NCBI GenBank assembly: GCA_038213005.1
Contig: JBBQTU010000002.1
Location: 1-61,058, forward strand
Length of the DNA stretch: 61,058 nucleotides
Source: JBBQTU01 sp038213005
GTDB lineage: Bacteria > Planctomycetota > Phycisphaerae > Tepidisphaerales > Tepidisphaeraceae
Reading direction: 5' to 3'
Positions 15,901 to 23,365 of this stretch are shown here, in pieces; the stretch's first letter is position 1; the number at the start of each line of letters is the position of its first letter. Both the position numbers and the translations under genes were made by a program. A model generated the notes under the pieces. That model worked only from the letters and a program-made list of their open reading frames with translations. It was not told the DNA's origin and did no database searches.

Positions 15901-18198
15901 CTGGATGCCGACCAGGCCCTGCTTGCCTTTGATTCGCTGAAAGTGCTCGGAGCGCAACTCGAAGCCCACCGCACACCTGACGGCAACATTGCCGTGGCAG
16001 GCGTAACCACCCGCGTCGCCCCGCCAGCACCGCCCGCCGAGCCAATAGTCCACTCTGCAACCCGTCCCGCCACGGGACGCGCCGACGCCGATGTCGCCAC
16101 CCTCGTCGCCGCCAGCCGCGCCAGGATGCCGCTGATTACGCTGAATACGCTCGATCTCCGCATGGACCAATGCCGCTTCGTCGACGACATGCGCCCGGCC
16201 GCTGCGCCAATCGTCGTCCGGGACATTCGCCTGGCCAATCGCGCCCCCCTCGCGTGGCTCGGTCCTGATCCGCTCAATCAACCGCCCAACGACCTGGAAC
16301 TCACACTCGGCGTCGACGATCTGATCGACAACGTGACCGTCCGCATGCTGGCGGCTCCCTTCGCCGCGCAGCCGTACGCCAGGATCAGCAAGAGTGTGAC
16401 CGGCATCCACGGCGCCAAACTCTCCCAATTCGTGCCGGAGACGGCTGGCCTGATCGACGGCTCATCGCTGGTCAATGCCACCTTCAAAGCGGATATGGAC
16501 GTGACGATGCGCGTGGAGCGGCGTGGTCCGACGCAACTGGATTTCGCCCGCGACTTCGAAATTGCGTTTGCGCTGCGCAACGTTGAGTTCAAGGACCAGC
16601 AGGGACCTGTCCTGCTGGGCGTAAGCGAGATCAACATACCCGCGGTGAAGGTCAATCCCGGCAACGCCAGCATCGTGATCCCCTCGGTCGACATTACCAA
16701 GCCGATCTTCCACGCCTGGCGTGAGAAGGACGGTCTGCATGTGCTCGGCCTGCGCGTGCTCATGCCAACACCGGCCACCCAGCCGGCGACCACGGCGCAG
16801 CCCGACGTGGCTCAGGCCAAGCCCGCTGCCTCCGTTACGCCTGCCCCGGCGGCGGCCTCCAGCCCGCCTCCCGTCGAGGGCGAAATCCTCATCCGCAAGC
16901 TCACGATCAGCGGCATCGACACGTCTTTCGAGGACCGCTCGGTGGACCCGCAGGTGCTCTTCCCGCTCACGGGGCTGGAGGTCGAAGCGTTCGACATCAG
17001 CAGTCTTGCCACCTCGCAGAAGCGCACGATGCGGTTTAGCTCGACGCTGACCGCCGGCAAGGTCATGCTGCCCAACCAGAAGCATCACGCCACTGGCAGC
17101 GACCAGCGCCCTGTCTTCGCCCAGATCACGACCAACGGACAACTCACCTTGTACCCACAGCGCACCGGCTGGGTGAAGAACTCCATCAGCGGCATGGAGC
17201 TAGTGGCCTTCAAGGGGCTTGCAAAAGAGCAAGGCATCACCCTCCGTCGCGGCATGCTCGACGTCGATACTGACGTGCGCATCGGCAACAACCAGAACAT
17301 CCTCATCAACACGCGCACGGTCGTCAACGACCTCTCGATCTCCGAGGACGATAACGGCCCGATCCGGCGACTGCTGAAGCTGTCTGCGCCCTTGACCACG
17401 GCCATCAACCTCGTCGAGGACGCTGACGGTTCCATCACGCTGCCGTTGTCCGTTTCGATCCGCAATGGCGAGGTCTCCCGCACGGCGATCGTCGGCAGCG
17501 TTCTGGCCGCCACCGGCCATGTGATCGCCACCGCAATCGCATCGGCCCCGATGAAACTCATCGGCAGCCTGACCGGCGGATCAGAAAAGAAACCCACGCG
17601 GCAGACGACCGTCGAATTGGACTTCGCCGCCGGCAGCGCTACAGTCGAGGCCGATGATGTCGCCAGACTCGCTGCGGCTCTGGAACCGTATCGCTTTGAC
17701 CGCAACGCCGAGATCACCATCAGTCACGACTTGGGCATCGATGACGTCACAATGGCAGCCCGGAGAGCCAACCCCGACGCCGACGATGCCATGGCCCTGG
17801 TCACGCAGTTGCGCGACCGACGTGACCGCCTGATGCAGCGACGCCGCGAGCAGGAATCCCGCGTCCGCACAGAACTTGCCATGTACAGCGCCCTGGCGGT
17901 CCGGCCGACGCTCGACGAGCTGCGCAGCACCTGCCGGGCGATCACACAGACCGAAGATGCACTGGATCGAGTGCTGGAGTTGTTCCGTCCCGGCGCCGAT
18001 CATCTGGCCGACCGCCGCACGCGAGCGGCCGCCCTGGTGCTGGCCGACCAACGCCTGACTGAATCACAGGCCGCAATCGCTAACGCCCGCATCGGCACGC
18101 TGGCGTCCAGGATCAGCAAGGCCAATCCGCGATTTGTACCCAGCGAGACCGACAAGGCCGGCAAGGTGACGGTAAAGATTGTCTCTCGCCCACACTGA
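12901..18198 (+). CDS. Giant AsmA/DUF748-like envelope protein
   Basis: A 1765-residue protein with a basic N-terminus, one membrane span (about residues 31-52) and a very long periplasmic part, the build of AsmA/TamB-like proteins that bridge the envelope and are implicated in lipid transport. The body consists of repeated beta-rich modules, each opening with a phrase like PYLTPLGIESEFKDG, PYLSLIGIEPVVKNG or PYLPPTLACTLRDG (near residues 498, 717 and 940), the pattern of DUF748 domains. Linkers are rich in Pro, Ala and Thr, including TTRPA motifs. The last 200 residues form an alpha-helical, Arg/Glu-rich probable coiled coil. It is coupled to the upstream lipoprotein by an ATGA overlap, suggesting an inner-membrane/lipoprotein pair. 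Confidence 0.75.
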   Translation: MSQSSPSTSPAAQPSPRRQRYLKWRKRLKRVTIGLFIAVIALRITMALLLRFTINQAAGLYGMDCDYSRVKMSLLGGFAQIWDMNLTPKGGGESILTIGTAGGDISPWDLLRGRLTIWRLSVQGLDVYVDRTADGRIPLIERFVQSKQATKPQRQAVATARGQLDFTSPLQAESISIAPLRLHVQDAMVQPAFRSTIEVSLYLNNLGSDTRPAKFELTVRSNDLLDELRIVGEGKSAGRNLAAVLSVKGWGANPKPLAPYLQLLGIRPTAEKIDVTAQITLQTKPASASLTAIQLHCELAKLSMVADGRSIASMRKVVIDAPWVDADRIDAGVIAIEGARLLVGRSADGAIHGGGIEPIVAAAAAAALPTSLAAQALASAGGEPATASAPTTRPALPLLSLDSLTVSDVNIALRDDAVAGSADLTLSLDQLRLANIANYPRNPDKPSEFSVVMALPGIARRVQVVARATPFAHQKNAQATIQISGIKLDAMKPYLTPLGIESEFKDGVLLAEISGGFATEPDGWLKGDIQLKQLSLTDSQELFRWNGAKITGCRIDPRTLEVHIAAIDLTGPALTCQRDASGSMQAFGFRTVPAKPGKVIAASTPPAATAPATSPLPIPRIAIDRFTWKDLKLRLTDATVKPTVTMEVQDAGIELTGIDLATGPTTRPAIPAGLKAWLRAPGLARRVDITGTVTPGMDAAAIDLKLDSDGLTGAALSPYLSLIGIEPVVKNGRLKLQARADVKLAASNSRASVCVRDLVLADGERELGGIDLFEVGSLTVSPNAIVVDRVQITHPRLAVTRDAEGRLESAGLRLDPRLTGAKPAAAPATAPTIPATSPAPAAAATMVATVGSLRIEDARLNWTDGVVRPAAAAIVHTDLAADGLTFGKDAQPAKLSITTWADGILQKMTVQGTIQTGPNHQSLDWAIRGTGQQIGTLAPYLPPTLACTLRDGRFTADLSADITPAHKGGVSLKAAARNVTLSEGDYPLASIGEASLFASRLDADQALLAFDSLKVLGAQLEAHRTPDGNIAVAGVTTRVAPPAPPAEPIVHSATRPATGRADADVATLVAASRARMPLITLNTLDLRMDQCRFVDDMRPAAAPIVVRDIRLANRAPLAWLGPDPLNQPPNDLELTLGVDDLIDNVTVRMLAAPFAAQPYARISKSVTGIHGAKLSQFVPETAGLIDGSSLVNATFKADMDVTMRVERRGPTQLDFARDFEIAFALRNVEFKDQQGPVLLGVSEINIPAVKVNPGNASIVIPSVDITKPIFHAWREKDGLHVLGLRVLMPTPATQPATTAQPDVAQAKPAASVTPAPAAASSPPPVEGEILIRKLTISGIDTSFEDRSVDPQVLFPLTGLEVEAFDISSLATSQKRTMRFSSTLTAGKVMLPNQKHHATGSDQRPVFAQITTNGQLTLYPQRTGWVKNSISGMELVAFKGLAKEQGITLRRGMLDVDTDVRIGNNQNILINTRTVVNDLSISEDDNGPIRRLLKLSAPLTTAINLVEDADGSITLPLSVSIRNGEVSRTAIVGSVLAATGHVIATAIASAPMKLIGSLTGGSEKKPTRQTTVELDFAAGSATVEADDVARLAAALEPYRFDRNAEITISHDLGIDDVTMAARRANPDADDAMALVTQLRDRRDRLMQRRREQESRVRTELAMYSALAVRPTLDELRSTCRAITQTEDALDRVLELFRPGADHLADRRTRAAALVLADQRLTESQAAIANARIGTLASRISKANPRFVPSETDKAGKVTVKIVSRPH

Positions 18199-18554
18199 GC
18201 AAACCGCCGGAGACCATCAGAAGCCCGTTATCGAACAGACGAGTCAGCGGCCGCCGCCAGGCGCAGACTGGTCCTCTATGTCGGGCGTGCCCGTTTTTCC
18301 GGGCACGCGATTTCTTAGCCCCAACGGGGCGGCATTCCTGAGCCCAGGGTAAGCGTACTCGCGCAGCCCTGGGTAAGAACCATTCACCCTGAATGAGCCC
18401 TGAAAGGGCGACATCTCTTTCAGCACCGCATTCGCTCCCCCCCCCCGCGGACGCACAACTTGCATCTGCCTGACAAAACGGGCACGCCCTCTATGTCACC
18501 TTTTGCGTGCGTCTGCTGACTCTTGCGCCATCTTCCGCTAACCTATCGCCCCTT
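18199..18554. other. Intergenic region carrying a dispersed repeat and a proS -10-like box
   Basis: Most of it is the palindromic repeat cluster described at 18317-18415. Just before proS, TAACCT (18539-18544) lies 10 nt upstream of its ATG and may be a weak -10 element. No gene is seen. Confidence 0.5.
18317..18415. repeat. Dispersed palindromic repeat (copy 1)
   Basis: Contains AGCCCCAACGGGGCGGCATT, then GAGCCCAGGGT and GCAGCCCTGGGT facing each other, then GAGCCCTGAAAGGGCGACAT. The same kinds of unit (AGCCC, short loop, GGGCGRCA) recur at 30366-30490 and 59789-59946. The units are small palindromes able to form hairpins. Confidence 0.75.
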
Positions 18555-20090
18555 ATGGCAAAGAACATCAAGCCCCGTGCGCAGGACTATTCCCAGTGGT
18601 ATCTCGACGTCATCAAGGCGGCGCAGCTCGCCGACTATGCACCCGTCAAGGGCTGCATGGTCATCCGCCCCGAAGGCTACGCCATCTGGGAGGCCATTCA
18701 GCGTGAACTGGACCAGCGATTCAAGGACACCGGGCACGTCAACGCCTACTTCCCCCTGCTGATCCCCCAAAGCTTCCTGACCAAGGAGGCCGAGCATATC
18801 GAGGGCTTCGCCATGGAGTGCGCCATCGTGACGCACACCCGCCTGGAAAAGCAGCCCGATGGCTCGCTCAAGCCGGCCAGTCCGCTGGAAGAGCCGCTGA
18901 TCATCCGCCCCACCAGCGAGACGGTCATCGGCCACATGTATAGCCAGTGGGTCCAGAGCTATCGCGACCTGCCCATCCTCTACAACCAGTGGTGCAACGT
19001 CATGCGCTGGGAGATGCGCACGCGGCTGTTCCTGAGAACGGCCGAGTTCCTCTGGCAGGAAGGGCACACCGCCCACGAAACCGAGGGCGAGGCTCAGACC
19101 GAGACTATAAAGATGCTCGACGTCTACGCCGACTTCGCCGAGAACGTCCTGGCCCTGCCCGTCATCAAGGGAGCCAAGACCGACAGCGAGAAGTTCCCCG
19201 GCGCGGTCACGACCTACTGCATCGAGGCGCTTATGCAGGATGGCAAAGCCCTGCAGGCCGGCACCAGCCACAACCTCGGGCAGAACTTCGCCAAGGCGTT
19301 CGACATCAAGTTCCTCGGCCGCGATCAGAAGCAGCAGCATGCCTGGACAACCAGTTGGGGCGTCAGCACCCGTCTGATCGGTGCCACCATCATGGCACAC
19401 AGCGATGATGATGGCCTGGTGCTTCCTCCGCGCGTGGCTCCCAACGTGCTCGCCATCGTTCCGATCTTCAAGGGCGATGAGGAAGCCAAGAAGGTTCGCG
19501 AGTTCATCCACAAGATCCTGGTGTCGCTGGTCGGTGAAGCCGAGGTGGCCGCCGCTGCCAAACGCTCGACCCGCAACGACATCGAAAGCTACTTCTTTGA
19601 CAAGACCACGCACCAGGCGATTGTCGTCGACTGGCGCGACAGCCGCCCCGGCGATAAGCAATATTACTGGGAACAGCGCGGCGTCCCGTTCCGGGCCGAG
19701 GTCGGCCCGCGCGATGTCGACACCAGCGCGTTCGTGCTCAAGAAGCGACTGGACCGCAGCAAGGAAATCGTGCCCGTCGGCGATGCCTCGCAGGCGTGGC
19801 TCCAGGACAAGCTCGACGAAGTCCAGGCCGACATGTACCGCAAGGCTCTGGCGTTCCGCGAAGCCAGCACGCACCGCGCTGACAGCTACGACGAACTGAA
19901 GTCGCAGATCGAAAAGGGCGGCTTCGTCCGCTGCTGGTTCAAGCCCGGCAAGGCCGCCGAAGCGAAGATCAAGGAAGAGACCAAGGCCACCGTCCGCTGC
20001 ATCCCCTTCGACCAGGGGGGCGGCACCGGCAAGTGCATCTACAGCGGCCAAGACACGGCGACGGAAGTCATCTTCGCACAGTCCTACTAA
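18555..20090 (+). CDS. proS: Prolyl-tRNA synthetase, archaeal/eukaryotic-like type
   Basis: A 511-residue class II aminoacyl-tRNA synthetase that charges tRNA-Pro. Motif 2 (LRTAEFLWQEGHTAH) and motif 3 (around STRLIGATIMAHSDDDG) are clear; there is no editing insertion, and the C-terminal domain ends in Ser-Tyr, as in the archaeal/eukaryotic-like form whose C-terminal Tyr reaches the active site. The C-terminal zinc site is degraded: where Thermus has HCGDKACE this protein has WFKPGKAAE, and the last CxxC reads KCIYSG, so three of four Cys ligands are gone. ATG 18555 is where homology begins; an in-frame codon at 18507 would only add unrelated residues. Confidence 0.95.
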   Translation: MAKNIKPRAQDYSQWYLDVIKAAQLADYAPVKGCMVIRPEGYAIWEAIQRELDQRFKDTGHVNAYFPLLIPQSFLTKEAEHIEGFAMECAIVTHTRLEKQPDGSLKPASPLEEPLIIRPTSETVIGHMYSQWVQSYRDLPILYNQWCNVMRWEMRTRLFLRTAEFLWQEGHTAHETEGEAQTETIKMLDVYADFAENVLALPVIKGAKTDSEKFPGAVTTYCIEALMQDGKALQAGTSHNLGQNFAKAFDIKFLGRDQKQQHAWTTSWGVSTRLIGATIMAHSDDDGLVLPPRVAPNVLAIVPIFKGDEEAKKVREFIHKILVSLVGEAEVAAAAKRSTRNDIESYFFDKTTHQAIVVDWRDSRPGDKQYYWEQRGVPFRAEVGPRDVDTSAFVLKKRLDRSKEIVPVGDASQAWLQDKLDEVQADMYRKALAFREASTHRADSYDELKSQIEKGGFVRCWFKPGKAAEAKIKEETKATVRCIPFDQGGGTGKCIYSGQDTATEVIFAQSY

Positions 20091-20199
20091 GAGGCAGCCA
20101 ACTCACGCAACTCACGCGCAGGCGATTGCCGACCGCGATCGCCTGCGCGGCGTCTCGCGTCCTTTCCCGCCGCCACGTGGAATGTTGCTGTCACTTGCG

Positions 20200-20205
20200 T
20201 AGAAT
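20200..20205 (+). promoter_or_regulatory. TAGAAT -10 box, 8 nt before the aroB ATG
   Basis: TAGAAT, then GCTCACCA, then the ATG at 20214. No Shine-Dalgarno fits in this space, so the transcript would be leaderless. No clear -35 element. Confidence 0.45.
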
Positions 20206-20213
20206 GCTCACCA

Positions 20214-21320
20214 ATGCCCCACGATTGCCGAGTTATCCACGTGCAGGTTGCCCAGTCGTACGACGTCACCGTCCAGTGCGACAGCCTCCCACGCGCAGGC
20301 GGGATGATTCGCTCCCTCACGGCCGCCCAGAAGCTCTGCGTGGTTACCGACTCCAGCGTCGCCCCCCTGCACCTCCCGGCCCTCTCCGCCTCGCTCGCGT
20401 CGGCCGGGTTCGAGATCGTCACCTGCGTCCTCCCCGCCGGCGAGCAGCACAAGACCCTGGCCTCCATCGCCCGCATCTACGACACCTTCCTTCGCGCCAG
20501 GATCGACCGCAACACGCCCCTGGTGTCCCTCGGCGGCGGAGTCGTCGGCGACATGACCGGATTCGCAGCCGCCACCATCCTCCGCGGCGTGCCTTTCATC
20601 CAGATCCCCACCACGCTGCTCTCCATGGTCGACGCCAGCGTCGGCGGCAAGACCGGCATCGACCACCCCTGCGGCAAGAATCTCATCGGCGCGTTCCACC
20701 AACCACTGGGCGTCCTGGTCGACCCGGCTGTCCTGCGGACCCTTCCCCGCCGTGAACTCTGCGGCGGCCTCGCCGAGTGCATCAAGCATGAGATCATCCG
20801 CGACGCCGCCGGCTTCGGCGTCCTGGAATCCAACATCAGCCGCGCCCTGCAACTGGACATGGACTACCTCGTGGACCTGCTCTCGCACAACATCGCCATC
20901 AAGGCCCGCGTCGTCGAGGCCGACCCCTTCGAAAAGGCCGAGCGGGCACACCTCAACTTCGGCCACACCTTCGGCCACGCCATCGAGACCATCTCCAACT
21001 ACACCTACTCGCACGGTGAATCCGTCGCCCTGGGCATGGTCGCCGCCGCCCGCGCCGCCGTCGACCTGGGCATCCTGGAACCCGCGGCCATGGATCGAAT
21101 CATCAGCGTCATCGCCCGCGCCGGCCTGCCCACCGGAAAACTAACGCTCGATCTCGACGCCGTCATCAGCGCCATGGCGTTCGACAAAAAGGTCACTGGC
21201 AAGAAAGTCCGCTTCGTGCTGCCCGATCGTATCGGCCACGTAGTGATCCGCGACGACCTGGCCCCAGAACTCGTCCACCGGGCAGTGGAGTCATTAAGGC
21301 ATCGCGAAAAAATAAGGTGA
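20214..21320 (+). CDS. aroB: 3-dehydroquinate synthase
   Basis: A 368-residue cytoplasmic enzyme converting DAHP to 3-dehydroquinate in the shikimate pathway, using NAD and a divalent metal. Visible motifs are SLGGGVVGDMTGFAAATILRG (NAD-binding; LPAGEQHKT precedes it), IPTTLLSMVDASVGGKTGID, and the metal ligands in GGLAECIKHE and NFGHTFGHAIE. The last seven or so residues (ending HREKIR) and the stop codon are encoded inside the left arm of a 156-bp palindromic element (21298-21453), so the natural C-terminus has been replaced. No other aro gene is nearby. Confidence 0.95.
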   Translation: MPHDCRVIHVQVAQSYDVTVQCDSLPRAGGMIRSLTAAQKLCVVTDSSVAPLHLPALSASLASAGFEIVTCVLPAGEQHKTLASIARIYDTFLRARIDRNTPLVSLGGGVVGDMTGFAAATILRGVPFIQIPTTLLSMVDASVGGKTGIDHPCGKNLIGAFHQPLGVLVDPAVLRTLPRRELCGGLAECIKHEIIRDAAGFGVLESNISRALQLDMDYLVDLLSHNIAIKARVVEADPFEKAERAHLNFGHTFGHAIETISNYTYSHGESVALGMVAAARAAVDLGILEPAAMDRIISVIARAGLPTGKLTLDLDAVISAMAFDKKVTGKKVRFVLPDRIGHVVIRDDLAPELVHRAVESLRHREKIR

Positions 21321-21453
21321 CTGAGATTGCGCCGCAATTGAGGTCGTGATCCAGGTGCGAGCGAGGAGCATATCAATGATCTGTAACGAGCGAGCAACGA
21401 AGAGCACGGCCTCAAGGTCAAGCAAGATCGGTCAACTTATTTTTCACGGTGCC
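21298..21453. repeat. 156-bp imperfect palindromic element (MITE-like) between aroB and dprA
   Basis: The terminal arms GGCATCGCGAAAAAATAAG (21298-21316) and CTTATTTTTCACGGTGCC (21436-21453) are near-perfect inverted repeats. The interior continues to pair across its whole length: TTGAGGTCGTG against CACGGCCTCAA, and GCGAGCGAGG against the GAGCGAGC region, with the centre near CATATCAATGATC. It could fold into one long hairpin and carries no ORF. Its left arm encodes the end of AroB, and its right end touches the dprA ribosome site. Confidence 0.8.
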
Positions 21454-21454
21454 T

Positions 21455-21461
21455 AAGGAGG
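21455..21461 (+). promoter_or_regulatory. AAGGAGG ribosome site of dprA, abutting the palindromic element
   Basis: A perfect Shine-Dalgarno one nucleotide beyond the right arm of the element at 21298-21453 and 6 nt before the dprA ATG. Confidence 0.85.
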
Positions 21462-21467
21462 TAGCAG

Positions 21468-22664
21468 ATGCCGCTTCGCGACTGGATGCAACTCGCACTT
21501 ACGGCCGGCATCGGCCCGATCCTCACCCAGCGTCTCATCGACGCCGCTGGCAGCCCTGCCGCCGCCTGCAGCGCATCGCCGACGCTCATCGCCAGCGTCG
21601 AAGGCATCGGCCGCGCCAAGGCGACCCGCGTCCACGAGTCTCTCCGGCAGGCCGCCACGCTCGTCGACGAAGAACTCGACCGCGCTGCCGGCTTGGGCGT
21701 CACCATCCTCTGCCGCGACGACCCGCGATATCCCCTCCTGCTCCGCAGCATCCCCGACCCGCCCGTCGTCCTCTACATCAAGGGATCCTTGGAAGACCGC
21801 GACCTCAACGCCGTCGCCATCGTCGGCAGCCGCAAGTGCAGCTACTACGGCCGCGAGCAAGCCGACCGCTTCGCAGCCCTCCTCGCCGGCTCAGGCTTCA
21901 CCGTCATCAGCGGCGGCGCCCGCGGCGTCGACTCCGCCGCCCATCGCGGTGCCCTCTCCCACCCCGCCGGCCGGACCATCGCCGTCCTGGGCTGCGGCGT
22001 CGATGTCGTCTACCCGCCCGAGAGCACCAGCCTCTTCGACCAGATCGCCCAGCGCGGCGCCATCATCAGCGAGTATCCCCTGGGCACCTCGCCACTGGCC
22101 GAGAACTTCCCCCGCCGCAACCGCATCGTCAGCGGCATGTCCCGCGGTGTTCTGGTCGTCGAAGCCGATGTCAAAAGCGGCGCTCTCATCACCGCCCGCC
22201 AGGCCGCCGACGACCATAACCGCCCCGTCTTCGCCATCCCCGGCCGCATCGACAACCCCCTCTCCGCCGGCCCGCACCTCCTCATCCGCGACGGCGCCGT
22301 CCTGGTCGAGAAACTCGAAGACCTCATCGAAGGCTTGGACCCCTTACCCGCCAGCGCCCACGAGACGACGCTCTTCGACGCTGGAGTCCCAGCCTCAGCC
22401 GACCCCGAACCCACAATCCCAGCCCCGCAGACGCCGACCCGGGAAGACCCCATCCCGTCGCTCACCCAGCGCCAGCAACTCCTCCTGGAACACCTGAGCA
22501 AAGACCCCGCCAACGTCGATCAGATCGTCGAGCGCACCGCACTCCCAGCGCACCATGTCCTCCAGGAACTGACGCTCCTGAGTCTCAAAGGTCTGATCCG
22601 CCGCGTGGATGGACAAACCTACGCAAGGCGGTCGGGACCCAGATCACACGCGGATGGGAAGTGA
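21468..22664 (+). CDS. dprA: DNA-processing protein DprA/Smf
   Basis: A 398-residue protein that binds incoming single-stranded DNA and loads RecA during natural transformation. Domains in order: N-terminal helical/HhH-like region (residues 1-65, including SVEGIGRAKATRVHES), Rossmann-like DprA core (about 70-290: AIVGSRKCSYYGREQA, VISGGARGVDSAAHRGAL, NRIVSGMSRGVLVVEADVKS), a Pro-rich linker and a C-terminal winged helix (about 325-390). Start set by AAGGAGG. A weak 6-bp hairpin (22665-22680) follows the stop. No other competence gene is nearby. Confidence 0.95.
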   Translation: MPLRDWMQLALTAGIGPILTQRLIDAAGSPAAACSASPTLIASVEGIGRAKATRVHESLRQAATLVDEELDRAAGLGVTILCRDDPRYPLLLRSIPDPPVVLYIKGSLEDRDLNAVAIVGSRKCSYYGREQADRFAALLAGSGFTVISGGARGVDSAAHRGALSHPAGRTIAVLGCGVDVVYPPESTSLFDQIAQRGAIISEYPLGTSPLAENFPRRNRIVSGMSRGVLVVEADVKSGALITARQAADDHNRPVFAIPGRIDNPLSAGPHLLIRDGAVLVEKLEDLIEGLDPLPASAHETTLFDAGVPASADPEPTIPAPQTPTREDPIPSLTQRQQLLLEHLSKDPANVDQIVERTALPAHHVLQELTLLSLKGLIRRVDGQTYARRSGPRSHADGK

Positions 22665-22854
22665 AGGCCCGGTGGGGCCTGGCACACGCCGAGGCCCCCG
22701 GGCATCCGCGGAATATCCTACCGCAATTGGCCACGGCATCTTGAAGGGGCCGATCATATCTTGGTAATTTCGTGTCCACCCTCCGAACCCTGCGGCCTCG
22801 CCCCACCCGCCTCAACTCTTGGTCACATCGCAGTTTGAGAAATGTTTCACAGTC

Positions 22855-22883
22855 TTGCTTATGCCGGCACCGCGCGCTTAGAT
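22855..22883 (+). promoter_or_regulatory. Promoter of the CBS gene
   Basis: TTGCTT and TTAGAT with a 17-nt spacer, about 30 nt upstream of the start. This gene also has an AAGGAGG ribosome site, so its transcript carries a conventional short leader, unlike many neighbours. Confidence 0.55.
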
Positions 22884-22913
22884 TGACACAGTTTCAAACC
22901 TAAGGAGGCTTGG

Positions 22914-23351
22914 ATGCCCAGCGCCTCGGATCTATTGCGTCTCAAGAGCGGCGACCTGTACACCATCCCGCCCACCGCCACCGTATTGGCCGCTACCCGC
23001 GTTATGAACACCCATCATGTCGGGGCACTACTGGTGATGAGCGCCGATCGGCTCGACGGAATCTTCACCGAACGCGACGTCCTCACCCGCGTCGTCGCCC
23101 AGGGACAAGACCCCTCGACCACGCTCACGTCGCAGGTCATGACCACCGACCTGTTCTGTTGCGAGCCGACGACGGACCTGGACGAAATCGCCGACGTGAT
23201 GCGGAAACGCCGAATCCGCCATGTACCCGTCCGCCGCCCGGACGGCCTGGTCATGGGCGTCATCTCAATCGGCGATGTGAACGCGTTTCACGTCGGCAAC
23301 AAGCAGGCCACCATCGATGGCCTGTGCGGCTATATCACCCAGCGAGCCTGA
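22914..23351 (+). CDS. Tandem CBS-domain protein
   Basis: A 145-residue protein made of two CBS domains (about residues 8-65 and 75-135), with the typical phrases VGALLVMSADRLDGIFTERD and RRIRHVPVRRPDGLVMGVIS. CBS pairs bind adenine nucleotides and act as energy or redox sensors, here as a stand-alone cytoplasmic protein. The start is fixed by AAGGAGG 6 nt upstream. Its stop lies in a palindrome shared with the convergent amidase gene. The partner it regulates is not evident from the neighbours. Confidence 0.9.
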   Translation: MPSASDLLRLKSGDLYTIPPTATVLAATRVMNTHHVGALLVMSADRLDGIFTERDVLTRVVAQGQDPSTTLTSQVMTTDLFCCEPTTDLDEIADVMRKRRIRHVPVRRPDGLVMGVISIGDVNAFHVGNKQATIDGLCGYITQRA

Positions 23352-23365
23352 CGCGGTACGCGTCA
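23349..23365. terminator. Palindrome holding both convergent stop codons
   Basis: TGACGCG, loop GTA, CGCGTCA. The outer TGA is the CBS stop and the outer TCA is the complement of the amidase stop (23363-23365). A 7-bp stem without a T-tract; it could act as a compact bidirectional stop signal. Confidence 0.45.

Noticed and set aside
18543..20051. 502-codon minus-strand frame opposite proS
   Set aside because: Antisense shadow of a confident ProRS gene; produced by the strong third-position GC bias.
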